Positions 28,492 through 38,520 of a DNA stretch of 64,000 bases are shown piece after piece. The stretch is from Thioalkalivibrio sp. ALMg11 (GTDB lineage: Bacteria; Pseudomonadota; Gammaproteobacteria; Ectothiorhodospirales; Ectothiorhodospiraceae). The notes beneath the pieces are model-generated. The model was not told the DNA's origin and did no database searches. It saw only the letters and a program-made list of their open reading frames with translations. Position numbers and translations under genes: made by a program. The stretch covers positions 422,233 through 486,232 of the forward strand of contig NZ_KB898873.1 in assembly GCF_000377905.1 (NCBI RefSeq), written 5' to 3'. Numbering within the stretch: the first letter of the stretch is position 1; each line of letters begins with the position of its first letter.

Positions 28492-28518
28492 AAAAGGCCG
28501 CCTCCGGGCGGCCTTTTT
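28492..28518 (+). terminator. Intrinsic terminator of the cold-shock gene
   Basis: AAAAGGCCGCC, the loop TCCG, then GGCGGCCTTTTT: an uninterrupted GC stem with flanking A and T tracts, about 45 bases after the stop codon. It is the clearest terminator in the window. Confidence 0.92.
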
Positions 28519-28535
28519 CGTGTCCGGCGTTCAGG

Positions 28536-28842
28536 ATTCACCACGAAGCGCACGCAGACACGAAGTGAAGTGGCCCAATAAGGGCGGTTGAACCACAGAG
28601 GTCACGGGGGAAACCGGAAAGCCTTCAGACAGATTCGCGGCGCAGACGGGTAGGATGCGTTGAACGCAGTGAAACGCATCGGGGTCGGGCCGTCCCACGG
28701 GATTGATGCGATTCGCTGTGCTCATCCGCATCCTACCCACCACCAAACGATCCCCGATTTCCTCCGTTTCCTCTGTGTCCTCTGTGGTGCAATCGCTCTT
28801 GAGCTTGCCCTTCTTCGTGTCTGCGTGCGCTTCGTGGTGGAT
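28536..28842. repeat. Three-layer nested palindrome (GTAGGATG copy 4 of 5)
   Basis: The most complete copy. Outer layer: a perfect 25-base inverted repeat, 28541-28565 against 28813-28837, beginning CCACGAAGCGCACGCAGACA. Middle layer: AACCACAGAGGTCACGGGGG (28591 on) against CCTCTGTGTCCTCTGTGGT (to 28788). Inner layer: GTAGGATGCGTTGAACGCAG (28650 on) against GTGCTCATCCGCATCCTAC (to 28736). It fills the gap between the cold-shock terminator and murJ. No gene is seen in it. Confidence 0.88.
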
Positions 28843-28908
28843 GCAGAAGTTCGTCGAGAATGATTCAAGTACACTGCGGGGCTTTCCCGTAGGCTGCTCC
28901 CGCACGCG

Positions 28909-30480
28909 ATGAACCGCCTGTTTCGCTCCACCGCCGTCGTCAGTGGCATGACCATGATCTCCCGGATCATGGGCTATCTGCGCGACATGGTGCTGGCGGT
29001 CAGCTTCGGCGCCAGCCCGGCGACCGATGCCTTCTTCGTCGCCTTTCGCATCCCTAATTTCCTGCGCCGGCTGTTCGCCGAGGGCGCCTTCAACCAGGCT
29101 TTCGTGCCGGTGTTCGCGGAGTTTCGCGAGAAGCGCGGGCGCGAGGCCCTGCGCGACCTGCTGGATCACACCGCCGGCACCCTGATGACGGTGGTCACCA
29201 TCGTCACCCTGATCGGGGTCCTGGCGGCGCCAGCGCTGATCTGGGTGTTCGCCCCGGGGCTGGGCACCCAGGACGACGGGCGCCAGGACCTGGCCGCGGC
29301 CATGCTGCGGATCACCTTCCCGTATCTGCTGTTCATCTCGCTGACCGCGATGGCGGCCGGCATCCTCAACAGCATCGGACGCTTTGCGGTGCCGGCCTTC
29401 ACCCCGGTATTCCTGAACCTGTCGATGATCGGTGCCGCGCTGTGGCTGGCGCCGATGTTCGACGAGCCGGTGGTGGCCCTGGCCTGGGGCGTGTTCATCG
29501 CCGGGGCCGTGCAGCTGGCCTTCCAGATCCCCTTTCTGTGGCGCGCCGGACTGCTGCCCCGCCCACGCTTTCGCCGCGCCCACGAGGGGGTACGCCGGAT
29601 CGTGAAGCTGATGCTGCCGGCGATCCTCGGGACCTCGGTGGTGCAGATCAACCTGTTGGTGGATACGCTGATCGCGTCTTTCCTGGTGGCCGGGTCAATC
29701 TCCTGGCTGTACTTCGGCGACCGCTTCGTGGAGCTGCCGCTGGCCCTGTTCGGCATCGCGATCGGCACGGTGATCCTTCCGCGCCTGGCACGGCAGTACA
29801 ACCTGGCCGACCCGGCGGCCTTCGGTCGCACCCTGGACTGGGCTCTGCGTCTGGCGATGCTGGTTGCGCTGCCGTCGATGGTCGGCCTGGTCGTGCTGGC
29901 GGTGCCGATCCTGGCCACGCTGATCCAGTATCAGGCCTTTACCGAGTTCGACACCTACATGAGCGCAATGGCGCTCGCGGCCTATGCCCTGGGCCTGCCC
30001 GGCTTTATCCTGATCAAGGTCCTGGCGCCCGGCTTCTTCGCACGCCAGGACACCAAGACCCCGGTAAAGATCGCGATCATCGCCATGCTCTGGAACATGG
30101 TGCTAAACGGCGCCTTCGTCCTGCCGTGGTACCTCTCCGGCACGCCGGGGGCACATGCCGGGCTGGCGCTGGCCACCTCGGCCTCGGCCTATATCAACGC
30201 CGGGCTGCTCTACCGCGGGCTGATCCGCGAGGGGATCTACCAGCCAGGACCGGGTTTGCGCTCGTTGCGCCTGGGGCTGCCCCTGGGGCTCGCCGCGATG
30301 ATCGGCGTATTGCTCTGGCTCTCGCCAGAGTTCGGCCAGTGGACCGAGTGGTCCGTCGACACCCGGCTGCTCGCGCTGACCGGCCTGATCCTGGCCGGCA
30401 CCGCCACGCTCGCCGCGACGTTGTGGCTGACTGGCGTGCGCCCGCGCCACTTGCTGCTGCGCGAAGGCACCGATCAATGA
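28909..30480 (+). CDS. murJ: Lipid II flippase MurJ
   Basis: A 523-residue polytopic membrane protein of the MVF/MOP family with about 14 helices. It moves lipid II across the inner membrane for peptidoglycan synthesis. The start MNRLFRSTAVVSGMTMISRIMGYLRDMVLA is the family N-terminus, with the Arg residues of the central cavity. The segments FVAFRIPNFLRRLFAEGAFNQAFVPVF and VLAPGFFARQDTKTPVKIA are the conserved MurJ motifs. The length is normal (E. coli 511). The gene precedes ribF, as in many proteobacteria. Confidence 0.95.
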   Translation: MNRLFRSTAVVSGMTMISRIMGYLRDMVLAVSFGASPATDAFFVAFRIPNFLRRLFAEGAFNQAFVPVFAEFREKRGREALRDLLDHTAGTLMTVVTIVTLIGVLAAPALIWVFAPGLGTQDDGRQDLAAAMLRITFPYLLFISLTAMAAGILNSIGRFAVPAFTPVFLNLSMIGAALWLAPMFDEPVVALAWGVFIAGAVQLAFQIPFLWRAGLLPRPRFRRAHEGVRRIVKLMLPAILGTSVVQINLLVDTLIASFLVAGSISWLYFGDRFVELPLALFGIAIGTVILPRLARQYNLADPAAFGRTLDWALRLAMLVALPSMVGLVVLAVPILATLIQYQAFTEFDTYMSAMALAAYALGLPGFILIKVLAPGFFARQDTKTPVKIAIIAMLWNMVLNGAFVLPWYLSGTPGAHAGLALATSASAYINAGLLYRGLIREGIYQPGPGLRSLRLGLPLGLAAMIGVLLWLSPEFGQWTEWSVDTRLLALTGLILAGTATLAATLWLTGVRPRHLLLREGTDQ

Positions 30481-30534
30481 TGCCGGGGAAGGCCCCGGCG
30501 GGTTATACTTTCGGTTTTGCGCGGGATCGGGGCG

Positions 30535-31497
30535 ATGCGGCTGATTCGCGGCCTGGGGCCGGCCGACAGCAAGGCGTTCGAGGCAGCCGGCATGCATGGC
30601 GCGGTGGTGACCATTGGCAACTTTGATGGTCTGCATCGTGGTCATCAGGCTGTTCTGGGACGGCTACTCGAGGCGGCGCAGGATCGCCAGGCGCCGGCGC
30701 TCCTGATGACCTTCGAGCCGTTGCCACGCGAGTACTTCGCCGCACGCTCCCAGGCCCCGGCGCCGCCCGGCCGCCTGCAGCGGCTGCGCGACCGCCTGGT
30801 GACGCTGGGCGACAGCGCCCTGGGCGCGGCCTGGGTCCTGCGTTTCGACGCGCACCTGGCGGGGCTTTCGGCCACGGCCTTCATGGAGGAAGTCCTGCAC
30901 CGCCGTCTGGGCGCCCGCCATGTACTGGTGGGCGACGACTTCCGTTTCGGACGCGGGCGCGAGGGTAATCAGGCGGCCCTGCAGACGGCCGGCAAGCGTC
31001 TTGGCTTCACCGTCGAATCCACTCCGACGGTGCGTGATACCGAGGGTCGCATCAGCAGCACGCGCGTGCGTGCCGCAGCCGTCGCCGGCGACTTCGCCCG
31101 CGTGGCGGAGCTCCTGGGGCGGCCCTACCGCCTGCACGGCCGGGTGGCACACGGCGACAAGCGCGGGCGCACCATCGGTTTTCCCACCGCGAACCTGCGC
31201 CTGGGGCCATGGCCGCTGGCGCTGCGCGGGGTGTACTCCGGCTGGCTGCGGCGGGCCTCTGGCGAGGCCCTGCCCGCAGTCGCCAACATCGGCTGGCGCC
31301 CGACGGTGGGCGGCACCGAACAGCGTCTGGAGGCCCACGTACTCGAGGGCCAGCCCGACCTCTACGGCGAGGCCGTCTGTTTTGAGCCCGTCGCGCAGGT
31401 GCGCGGCGAACAACGCTTCGAGGGCCTGGAGGCGCTGCGCGCACAGATCGCGCGTGACGTCGAAACCGCCCGCACGCAACTCTCCGCACACGACTGA
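30535..31497 (+). CDS. ribF: Bifunctional riboflavin kinase/FAD synthetase
   Basis: A 320-residue RibF. The N-terminal FMN adenylyltransferase has the nucleotidyltransferase signature IGNFDGLHRGHQAV and GDDFRFGRGREGN, and ISSTRVR closes it. The C-terminal flavokinase has GRVAHGDKRGRTIGFPTANL and NIGWRPTVGG. It makes FMN, then FAD. ATG 30535 is preferred to an upstream TTG because it fits the family N-terminus (MRLIRGL). A TATACT-like -10 at 30504-30509 precedes it, without a good -35. The order ribF-ileS-lspA-fkpB-ispH is the standard proteobacterial cluster. Confidence 0.95.
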   Translation: MRLIRGLGPADSKAFEAAGMHGAVVTIGNFDGLHRGHQAVLGRLLEAAQDRQAPALLMTFEPLPREYFAARSQAPAPPGRLQRLRDRLVTLGDSALGAAWVLRFDAHLAGLSATAFMEEVLHRRLGARHVLVGDDFRFGRGREGNQAALQTAGKRLGFTVESTPTVRDTEGRISSTRVRAAAVAGDFARVAELLGRPYRLHGRVAHGDKRGRTIGFPTANLRLGPWPLALRGVYSGWLRRASGEALPAVANIGWRPTVGGTEQRLEAHVLEGQPDLYGEAVCFEPVAQVRGEQRFEGLEALRAQIARDVETARTQLSAHD

Positions 31498-31530
31498 AAC
31501 CGGTCCGCAGGGCCGATCCGGAACTCGCTA

Positions 31531-34377
31531 ATGGCACGCAAACCGGCACCGCCGAATCCCTACAAGGACACCCTCAACCTGCCCGAGACGGCCTTCCCGA
31601 TGCGCGCCGGCCTGGCGACGCGGGAGCCTGAGTGGCTGGACGCCTGGAAGGCCGAGGACCGCTACCAGCGCCTGCGCAAATACTGCGCCGGGCGGCCGCG
31701 CTTCGTGCTGGCCGACGGCCCTCCGTATGCGAACGGCTCGATCCATGTCGGCCATGCGGTCAACAAGATCCTCAAGGACGTGATCGTGAAGAGCCGCACG
31801 CTGGCCGGCTTCGACGCACCCTATGTGCCCGGCTGGGACTGCCACGGCCTGCCGATCGAACTGAAGGTGGAGCAGAAGCTGGGCAAGGCCGGGCGCGACG
31901 TGGATGCCGCGACCTTCCGCAAGGCCTGTCGCGAATACGCCCAGGAGCAGGTGGACGGCCAGAGCGCGGACTTCCAGCGTCTGGGCGTGCTGGGAGACTG
32001 GGACAACCCCTACCTGACCATGAACTACCAGGTGGAGGCGGACACCGTCCGCGCACTGGGCACCATCTTCAAACGTGGCCACGTACAGATGGGCGAAAAG
32101 CCGGTGCACTGGTGCGTGGACTGCGGCTCGGCCCTGGCCGAGGCCGAGGTCGAGTACGAGGACAAGTTCTCGCAGGCGATCGACGTGCGCTTCCGCGTGG
32201 TCGACGACATCGACTTCCTGCGTCGCTTCGACGGTATCGACGGCTCGCGCGGCCCGATCAGCGTGGTGATCTGGACCACCACCCCCTGGACCCTGCCGGC
32301 TAACCAGGCGGTCGCCCTGCACCCGGAGCTGGACTACGCCCTGGTGGAGCTGGAGCACGAGCGCATCCTGCTGGCGGAGGACCTGGTCGAGGATTGCCTG
32401 GCGCGCTACTCCCTGGGCGAGGGTCGCATCGTGGCGCGCACCAAGGGGCAGGCGCTGGAAGGTCTCATGCTGCGCCACCCGTTCCTGGAGCGCGACGTGC
32501 CGCTGATCCTGGGTGATCACGTGACCACCGAGACCGGTACCGGCGCGGTGCACACCGCCCCCGGCCACGGCCAGGAGGACTACGCGGTCGGGCTGCAGTA
32601 CAGCCTGCCGGTGGAAAACCCGGTGGGCCCGGATGGCCGCTTCCTGCCCGACACCCCGCATTTCGCCGGCGAGAACGTGCACCAGGCCAACGGCCACGTG
32701 ATCGACGTGCTGAAGGAGCACGCTGCGCTGATCGTGGCGGTGAAGTTCGAGCACAGCTATCCGCACTGCTGGCGCCACAAGACACCGATCATCTTCCGCG
32801 CGACCCCGCAGTGGTTCATCAGCATGGACCGCGCCGAGCTGCGCGCCGATGCCCTGAAGGCCATCGCCGACACGAAATGGCTGCCCAGCTGGGGCGAGGC
32901 CCGCATCCACGGGATGGTGGTAAACCGCCCGGACTGGTGCATCTCGCGTCAGCGCAACTGGGGCGTTCCGATCCCGTTCTTCGTGCACAAGGAAACCAAC
33001 CGCCTGCATCCGCATACCGCGGAGATGATCGAGACCATCGCGCAGCGCATCGAGCGCGATGGCATCGAGGCGTGGTTCCAGCTGGACCCGCAGGAACTGC
33101 TGGGCGAGAAGGCCGATGACTACGTCAAGCTGAACGACACGCTGGACGTCTGGTTCGACTCCGGCGTGCTGCACTCCACGGTCGTGGAGAAGCGCCCGGA
33201 ACTGGGCGAGCTGCCGGTGGACCTGTTCCTGGAGGGTTCGGACCAGCACCGCGGCTGGTTCCAGTCCAGCCTGCTGACCAGCGTGGCCATGCGCGGCGAG
33301 GCGCCCTACAAGGCGGTGCTGACCCACGGCTTCACGGTGGACGAGAAGGGCGAGAAGATGTCCAAGTCGCGCGGCAACGTGGTCGCGCCGCAGGAGGTCG
33401 TCTCCACCCTGGGTGCGGACATCCTGCGCCTGTGGGTCGCGGCGACCGACTTCTCCGGCGAGATGGCGATCTCCAAGGACATCCTCGACCGCACCGCCGA
33501 CGCCTATCGCCGCATCCGCAACACCACGCGTTTCCTGCTGGGCAACCTCAACGGCTTCGAGCCGACCGAACACGCCCTGCCGCTGGACGAGCTACTGCCG
33601 CTGGACCGCTGGATCGTCGCTCGCGCGCTGCAGGTGCAGGGCCAGGTAACGCAGGCCTACGACGGCTACCAGTTCCACCAGATCTACCAGCGGGTGCACA
33701 ACTTCTGTTCGGTCGAGCTGGGCAGTTTCTACCTGGACGTGATCAAGGATCGCCAGTACACCACCCAGGCGGATTCGCACGCCCGCCGCTCGGCACAGAC
33801 CGCGCTGTATCACGTGGCCGAGGCCCTGACCCGCTGGGTCGCCCCGATCCTGACCTTCACCGCCGAGGAAATCTGGGAACTGCTGCCCGGCGAGCGCCCG
33901 GACAGCGTGCTGTTCTCCACCTGGTACGAGGGGCTGGCCCCGCTGCCGGAGGACGCGGCGTTCTCCGATGGCGACTGGGACCGCATCCTGGGGGTGCGCA
34001 CCCATGTCGCCCGTGCCTTGGAGCTGGCGCGCAACGAGCAGGGCATTGGCGCCTCGCTGAATGCCGAGATCGACCTGTACCTCCCGGCCGACTCGACCGC
34101 CCGCAGCCTGCTGGAACGCCTCGGAGACGAATTGCGCTTCGTGCTGATCACCTCCGAGGCCCGCCTCGCCGAGGGTGCCGCGCCGGAAGGCGCGCATGCC
34201 GCGGAACTCGGCGACGGGACGCCGCTGGGCGTAGTGGTGCACAAGAGCGAACAGCCCAAGTGTGCGCGCTGCTGGCACCGCCGCCCGGACGTCGGCGAAC
34301 ACGCACAGCACCCGGAACTCTGCGGGCGCTGCGTCAGCAACGTGGAAGGCCCGGGCGAGACCCGGCACTTCGCCTGA
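31531..34377 (+). CDS. ileS: Isoleucyl-tRNA synthetase
   Basis: A 948-residue class I synthetase that charges tRNA-Ile. The HIGH motif reads HVGH in [11 protein letters not shown] and the KMSKS motif is EKMSKSRGN. The editing domain has the Thr-rich [18 protein letters not shown] and the conserved [16 protein letters not shown]. The C-terminal zinc finger is present: [12 protein letters not shown] then ELCGRCVSN. The length matches E. coli (938). It overlaps lspA by one base (TGATG), so the two are translationally coupled. Confidence 0.97.
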   Translation: MARKPAPPNPYKDTLNLPETAFPMRAGLATREPEWLDAWKAEDRYQRLRKYCAGRPRFVLADGPPYANGSIHVGHAVNKILKDVIVKSRTLAGFDAPYVPGWDCHGLPIELKVEQKLGKAGRDVDAATFRKACREYAQEQVDGQSADFQRLGVLGDWDNPYLTMNYQVEADTVRALGTIFKRGHVQMGEKPVHWCVDCGSALAEAEVEYEDKFSQAIDVRFRVVDDIDFLRRFDGIDGSRGPISVVIWTTTPWTLPANQAVALHPELDYALVELEHERILLAEDLVEDCLARYSLGEGRIVARTKGQALEGLMLRHPFLERDVPLILGDHVTTETGTGAVHTAPGHGQEDYAVGLQYSLPVENPVGPDGRFLPDTPHFAGENVHQANGHVIDVLKEHAALIVAVKFEHSYPHCWRHKTPIIFRATPQWFISMDRAELRADALKAIADTKWLPSWGEARIHGMVVNRPDWCISRQRNWGVPIPFFVHKETNRLHPHTAEMIETIAQRIERDGIEAWFQLDPQELLGEKADDYVKLNDTLDVWFDSGVLHSTVVEKRPELGELPVDLFLEGSDQHRGWFQSSLLTSVAMRGEAPYKAVLTHGFTVDEKGEKMSKSRGNVVAPQEVVSTLGADILRLWVAATDFSGEMAISKDILDRTADAYRRIRNTTRFLLGNLNGFEPTEHALPLDELLPLDRWIVARALQVQGQVTQAYDGYQFHQIYQRVHNFCSVELGSFYLDVIKDRQYTTQADSHARRSAQTALYHVAEALTRWVAPILTFTAEEIWELLPGERPDSVLFSTWYEGLAPLPEDAAFSDGDWDRILGVRTHVARALELARNEQGIGASLNAEIDLYLPADSTARSLLERLGDELRFVLITSEARLAEGAAPEGAHAAELGDGTPLGVVVHKSEQPKCARCWHRRPDVGEHAQHPELCGRCVSNVEGPGETRHFA

Positions 34378-34880
34378 TGGGTTTGCGGGGGTCCGGCCTC
34401 GGCCCGGGGCTACTGATTGCGGCAGTCATCGTGCTGGCCGACCAGGTCACCAAGGTCTGGGCGGAGCATGCGCTGACGCAGTTCGCGCCGGTCGAGGTCA
34501 CGAGCTTCTTCAACCTGTCCCTGGTGTACAACCCGGGCGCGGCCTTCAGCTTCCTGGCCGGCGCGGGGGACTGGGGCCGCTGGCTGCTGACCGGCATTGC
34601 CGTGGCGATCGGGCTCTTGATCCTCGTCTGGCTGGCCCGCCTGCCGCGCCAGGCCTGGTGGTCGGTGACCGCCCTGAGTCTGGTGCTGGGCGGCGCCATC
34701 GGCAACCTGATCGACCGCGTGCGCTACGGCGCGGTGGTGGATTTTCTGGACTTTCACTGGGCGGGCTATCACTGGCCGGCCTTCAACGTGGCGGACATGG
34801 CCATCGTGGTGGGGGCGATCACGCTGATCGTCGCCACCTTCATCGAGGGCGATCGCAGCCACTCGGGCAACACAGACTAG
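34377..34880 (+). CDS. lspA: Lipoprotein signal peptidase (signal peptidase II)
   Basis: A 167-residue inner-membrane aspartyl protease with four helices that removes signal peptides from prolipoproteins. The catalytic Asp residues are in GNLIDRVRYGAVVDFLDF and FNVADMAI. The conserved N-terminal DQVTKVWAE and the VYNPGAAFSFLAG box are also present. The start overlaps the ileS stop by one base. A long in-frame extension into ileS is not part of the gene. Confidence 0.95.
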   Translation: MGLRGSGLGPGLLIAAVIVLADQVTKVWAEHALTQFAPVEVTSFFNLSLVYNPGAAFSFLAGAGDWGRWLLTGIAVAIGLLILVWLARLPRQAWWSVTALSLVLGGAIGNLIDRVRYGAVVDFLDFHWAGYHWPAFNVADMAIVVGAITLIVATFIEGDRSHSGNTD

Positions 34881-34892
34881 TCGGGAGCACAC

Positions 34893-35327
34893 ATGACCAC
34901 GGCCACCAAGGGCGCGCACATCGAGATGCACTACCGCCTGATCCTGGAAAACGGCTTTGTCGTGGACGGGACGGGCGAGGAACCCATTACCCTCGAGATC
35001 GGTTCCGGCGAGATCCTGCCCGGGCTGGAAGATCTGCTGGTCGGCCTGATCGCGGGCGACCACCGGGAATTTGCGATCGAGGCCGGCGTCATGTTCCCGT
35101 TTCGGGACCAGGCGGCGGTACAGCCGATGCCGCGCTCGCAGTTCCCGGCCGACCTGCCGCTGGAAGTGGACTACATCTACGAGTTCAACAGCCCGGCCGG
35201 CGATGCCGTACCCGGCCGCATCGAGGCGGTAGAGGACGACACCGTGACGGTGGATTTCAACCACCCGCTGGCGGGTCAGAACTTCACCTTCGAGGTGGAT
35301 GTGCTATCGGTAAGCGAACCGCAATAG
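34893..35327 (+). CDS. fkpB: FKBP-type peptidyl-prolyl isomerase, SlpA/FkpB type
   Basis: A 144-residue SlyD/SlpA-like FKBP: the isomerase strands at the ends (IEMHYRLILENGFVVDGTGEEP, and TVDFNHPLAGQNFTFEVDVLSV) with an inserted flap domain. It is cytosolic, with no metal-binding His tail. The conserved LEIGSGEILPGLEDLLVGL and NHPLAGQ are the family signatures. It lies between lspA and ispH, its usual place in gammaproteobacteria. A GTCGGGAGCAC site precedes the ATG. Confidence 0.93.
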   Translation: MTTATKGAHIEMHYRLILENGFVVDGTGEEPITLEIGSGEILPGLEDLLVGLIAGDHREFAIEAGVMFPFRDQAAVQPMPRSQFPADLPLEVDYIYEFNSPAGDAVPGRIEAVEDDTVTVDFNHPLAGQNFTFEVDVLSVSEPQ

Positions 35328-35345
35328 GTCGCAGGAGAGTCTCCT

Positions 35346-36296
35346 ATGAGCATGCAGGCCCAGCTCGCCAATCCGCGCGGTTTCTGCGCCGGGGTGGAAC
35401 GCGCCATCGAGATCGTGGAACGCGCCCTGGAGATCTACGGCGCGCCGCTGTACGTCCGCCACGAGGTGGTGCACAACCGGCACGTGGTTGGGCGTCTGAC
35501 GGATGCCGGCGTGCGCTTCGTCGACGAGCTGGACGAAGTCCCCGACGGCCAGGTGGTGATCTTCTCCGCCCACGGCGTGCCCAAGCGTGTGCAGCAGGAG
35601 GCCGAACAACGCGGCCTGACGGTGTTCGACGCCACCTGCCCGCTGGTCACCAAGGTGCACCTTGAGGTGGCGCGCTACGCCCGCGAGGGCCGCGAGGTGG
35701 TGCTGATCGGCCACGCCGGGCACCCCGAGGTCGAGGGCACCCTGGGCCAGTTCGATGATTCCCGGGGCGGGAGCATGATGCTGGTCGAGACCATCGAGGA
35801 CGTCGAGAACCTGGAGGTTGCCAACCCCGACCGGCTTGCGTTCGTGTCCCAGACCACGCTGTCGATGGACGACACCGCCGGGATCATCGATGCCCTCACC
35901 GCGCGCTTCCCGAAGATCGAGGGCCCGCGCAAGATGGACATCTGTTACGCCACCCAGAACCGTCAGGACGCGGTGAAGGACCTGGCGAAGCAATGCGACC
36001 TGCTGCTGGTGGTCGGCTCGAAGAACAGCTCCAACTCCAACCGCCTGAGCGAGATCGGTGCCCGCATGGGCGTGGAGTCCTACCTGGTGGACGGCGCGGC
36101 CGACATCGACCCCACCTGGCTGGAAGGCAAGAGCCGCATCGGCGTCACCGCCGGCGCCTCGGCCCCGGAGATCCTGGTCAACGAGGTGCTGAACTTCCTG
36201 CGCGAACATGGCGTCGACGCCATCTCCGAACTCGCCGGCCGCGAAGAGACCATCACCTTCTCCATCCCCACCGGCCTGCGCCGCGAATCCGCCTGA
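35346..36296 (+). CDS. ispH: 4-hydroxy-3-methylbut-2-enyl diphosphate reductase
   Basis: A 316-residue [4Fe-4S] enzyme and the last step of the MEP isoprenoid pathway. The three cluster Cys are in [22 protein letters not shown] and [10 protein letters not shown]. The catalytic Glu lies in the segment before IHSLV-type residues, here [23 protein letters not shown] and AGASAPE are the substrate-binding motifs. The length is normal (E. coli 316). GCAGGAGAG precedes the ATG. It ends the ribF-ileS-lspA-fkpB-ispH cluster. Confidence 0.96.
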   Translation: MSMQAQLANPRGFCAGVERAIEIVERALEIYGAPLYVRHEVVHNRHVVGRLTDAGVRFVDELDEVPDGQVVIFSAHGVPKRVQQEAEQRGLTVFDATCPLVTKVHLEVARYAREGREVVLIGHAGHPEVEGTLGQFDDSRGGSMMLVETIEDVENLEVANPDRLAFVSQTTLSMDDTAGIIDALTARFPKIEGPRKMDICYATQNRQDAVKDLAKQCDLLLVVGSKNSSNSNRLSEIGARMGVESYLVDGAADIDPTWLEGKSRIGVTAGASAPEILVNEVLNFLREHGVDAISELAGREETITFSIPTGLRRESA

Positions 36297-36304
36297 CAGG
36301 GCGG

Positions 36305-36577
36305 TCCACAGGAAGACGCGAAGATCGGAAGAAGGGATTAGGTGATGACGTGCGGGGAAGGCATGCGTTCGGGGCATACCCCAGGGCGGTAGGATGCGTT
36401 GAGCCATGCGAAACGCATCGGGGGCCGGGCCATCCCGTGTGGCCGATGCGATTCGCTGCGCTCATCAGCATCCTACCCGCTACAAAACCATCCTCCGTGT
36501 TCTCCGTGTCCTCCGTGACCTCTGTGGTTAATTCGCCCTTGCCCTTCTTCGTGTCTTCGTGCGCTTCGTGGTTGATA
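36305..36577. repeat. Nested palindromic repeat (GTAGGATG copy 5 of 5)
   Basis: Inner core 36389-36476 (GTAGGATGCGTTGAGCCATG to GCTCATCAGCATCCTAC). The middle layer is clear on the right only (CTCCGTGTCCTCCGTGACCTCTGTGG is split over 36490-36528). The outer layer on the right is CTTCGTGTCTTCGTGCGCTTCGTGG-like, at 36545-36577. Its left partner near 36305-36336 has decayed (CCACAGGAAGACGCGAAGA). No gene is seen between ispH and purU. Confidence 0.75.
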
Positions 36578-36645
36578 CAGGGCAAGGTCCGAACCGGCGG
36601 GTTGGGGTATGCTCCGGGCGTTTTCATTCGTGATGAGCGGATCCG

Positions 36646-37500
36646 ATGGATAATCGACCCCGTTTTCGGCTAAGTATTCGCTGCCCTGATCAGCACGGGA
36701 TTGTGGCGCGCATCGCCAACGCGATCGCGAACACCGATGGCTGGATCACCGAGGCGGCCCAGCACACCGATGCCGAGGCCGGCTGGTTCTTTATGCGCTG
36801 GGTGTTCTCCTTGCCCGTGGACGCCGAGACCGCGCTGCGCGAGCGCCTCGACGAGCTGGCCCGAGACCTCGGCATGGATTGGTGGCTGGCGGGGGCCGAG
36901 ACGCGCCCGCGCGTGGTGCTGATGGTTTCGCGCGAGCCGCACTGTCTCAGCGACCTGCTGGCCCGCTGGAGCAACGGCGACCTGCCGATGGAGATCCCGG
37001 CGATCCTCTCCAATCACCGCGACCTGGAACCGCTGGCGGATTGCTACGGCATCCCGTTCGAGTACATCCCCGTGCCGCGCGAGGACCGCGAGTCCGCCTT
37101 TGCCACCCTCAAGGCGCGCCTGGCCGAACTCGATCCCGACGCCATCGTCCTGGCGCGCTACATGCAGATCCTGCCGCCGACACTTTGCGACGAATACCCC
37201 GAGCGCATCCTCAATATCCATCACAGCTTCCTGCCGTCGTTCGTCGGCGCCCGCCCCTACCACCAGGCCTTCGCGCGCGGCGTAAAGCTGATCGGCGCCA
37301 CCTGCCACTACGTCACCGAGGATCTCGACGCCGGCCCGATCATCGAGCAGGACGTCACCCGCATCCGCCACGACGACGGTGTGCAGGACCTGATCCGCAA
37401 GGGCCGCGACGTCGAACGCTGGGTCCTCGCCCGCGGCCTGCGCTACCACCTCGAGGGCCGCGTCCTCACCCACGGCAACAAGACCATCGTCTTCAACTGA
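36646..37500 (+). CDS. purU: Formyltetrahydrofolate deformylase
   Basis: A 284-residue PurU: an N-terminal ACT domain (about 1-85, RLSIRCPDQHGIVARIANAI) and a formyltransferase-fold catalytic domain. It hydrolyses 10-formyl-THF to formate and THF, balancing the one-carbon pool. The active-site signature LNIHHSFLPSFVGARPYHQA and GATCHYVTEDLDAGPIIEQD are intact, including the catalytic Asn, His and Asp. The length matches E. coli PurU (280). It is a single-gene unit. Confidence 0.95.
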   Translation: MDNRPRFRLSIRCPDQHGIVARIANAIANTDGWITEAAQHTDAEAGWFFMRWVFSLPVDAETALRERLDELARDLGMDWWLAGAETRPRVVLMVSREPHCLSDLLARWSNGDLPMEIPAILSNHRDLEPLADCYGIPFEYIPVPREDRESAFATLKARLAELDPDAIVLARYMQILPPTLCDEYPERILNIHHSFLPSFVGARPYHQAFARGVKLIGATCHYVTEDLDAGPIIEQDVTRIRHDDGVQDLIRKGRDVERWVLARGLRYHLEGRVLTHGNKTIVFN

Positions 37501-37619
37501 CGGGGTGTCGACGCGGCGTTAAAGCGCCCGCTGGCCATTGCCCCCTTCGCCTAACGCATCATCACCACCGCCGGAACCACCTGACCTAGACTCGAACCAT
37601 CGACTGGCGGGGATGGCCC

Positions 37620-38465
37620 ATGGACAGCACGACGAGCAAGCAATTCTCCCCCCTCTTCCGGGGCTTTTCGGCAGACGCCTGGCAGCGTGCCTGGAAGACG
37701 CTGAAGGTGCTGGCCGCGGCGAGCCTTCTGGCCCTGCTGGTTACCCAGCGCCCGGCTGCCGCCGACGGGCTCCCGGACACCATCGAGCGCATCAAACCCT
37801 CGGTGGTCAGCATCGCGACCCACCAGCCGTCGCGCAGCCCGCGGGCCAATTACCTCGCGACCGGCTTCGCGGTCGGCGACGGGCGACTGATCGTTACGAA
37901 TCACCATGTGATCCCGGAGTCACTGGATCATGAAAACCGCGAGCAACTCGTGGTGGTCAGCGGTGAAGGGCGCGACACCTCCATCCACAGCGCGGAACTC
38001 GTGGCCCATTCGGCGAACGACGACCTGGCTCTGTTGCGGATTGCCGGACCTCCACTGCCCCCCTTGCGACTGGGATCGTCGGACGCCGTGCGCGCGGGCG
38101 AGCAGCTGGCTTTCACCGGCTACCCGATCGGCATGATCCTGGGCATCTACCCCGCGACCCATCGCGCCAACGTGGCCGCACGCACCCCCATGGCGATCCC
38201 CGCCCGCCGCTCGGAAGGCCTGAGCTCGGCTCGCATCCGGCAGCTGCGCGCCGGCGCGCCGATGGTGTTTCAGCTGGATGCCACCGCCTACCCCGGAAAC
38301 AGCGGCAGCCCCCTCTACCGCATCGACAGTGGCGAAGTCGTCGGCGTGATCAACCAGGTCTTCGTCCAGGGCGGGCGCGAGGCCGCAATAAGCCGACCCA
38401 GCGGGATCAGTTACGCGGTGCCAGCCGACCGGATCCGCCCGCTGCTGGCAGGCTACCGGGAGTAG
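37620..38465 (+). CDS. Exported trypsin-like serine protease without PDZ domain
   Basis: A 281-residue S1-family protease. The N-terminus has a long charged stretch, then a hydrophobic segment at about 30-42 and a likely signal-peptide end at PAAADG, so it is probably periplasmic or anchored. The triad is H96 in VTNHHVIPE, D135 in NDDLALLR and S228 in YPGNSGSP. The DegP/HtrA fold of the protease part is evident, but there is no PDZ domain, so it would be a minimal HtrA-like enzyme. Substrate unknown. A gap of about 55 bases separates it from the next gene, so they may be co-transcribed. Confidence 0.85.
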   Translation: MDSTTSKQFSPLFRGFSADAWQRAWKTLKVLAAASLLALLVTQRPAAADGLPDTIERIKPSVVSIATHQPSRSPRANYLATGFAVGDGRLIVTNHHVIPESLDHENREQLVVVSGEGRDTSIHSAELVAHSANDDLALLRIAGPPLPPLRLGSSDAVRAGEQLAFTGYPIGMILGIYPATHRANVAARTPMAIPARRSEGLSSARIRQLRAGAPMVFQLDATAYPGNSGSPLYRIDSGEVVGVINQVFVQGGREAAISRPSGISYAVPADRIRPLLAGYRE

Positions 38466-38520
38466 GCCGATCCGCCCCCCTCCCTCCCACCGCAAGTCCG
38501 AGCCGGACAAAGGGACACCC

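Noticed and set aside
31528..33573. A 681-codon open frame antisense to ileS
   Set aside because: It lies wholly inside ileS, its product is a low-complexity Arg/Val/Gln/His-rich sequence of the kind GC-rich antisense frames give, and ileS is certain.
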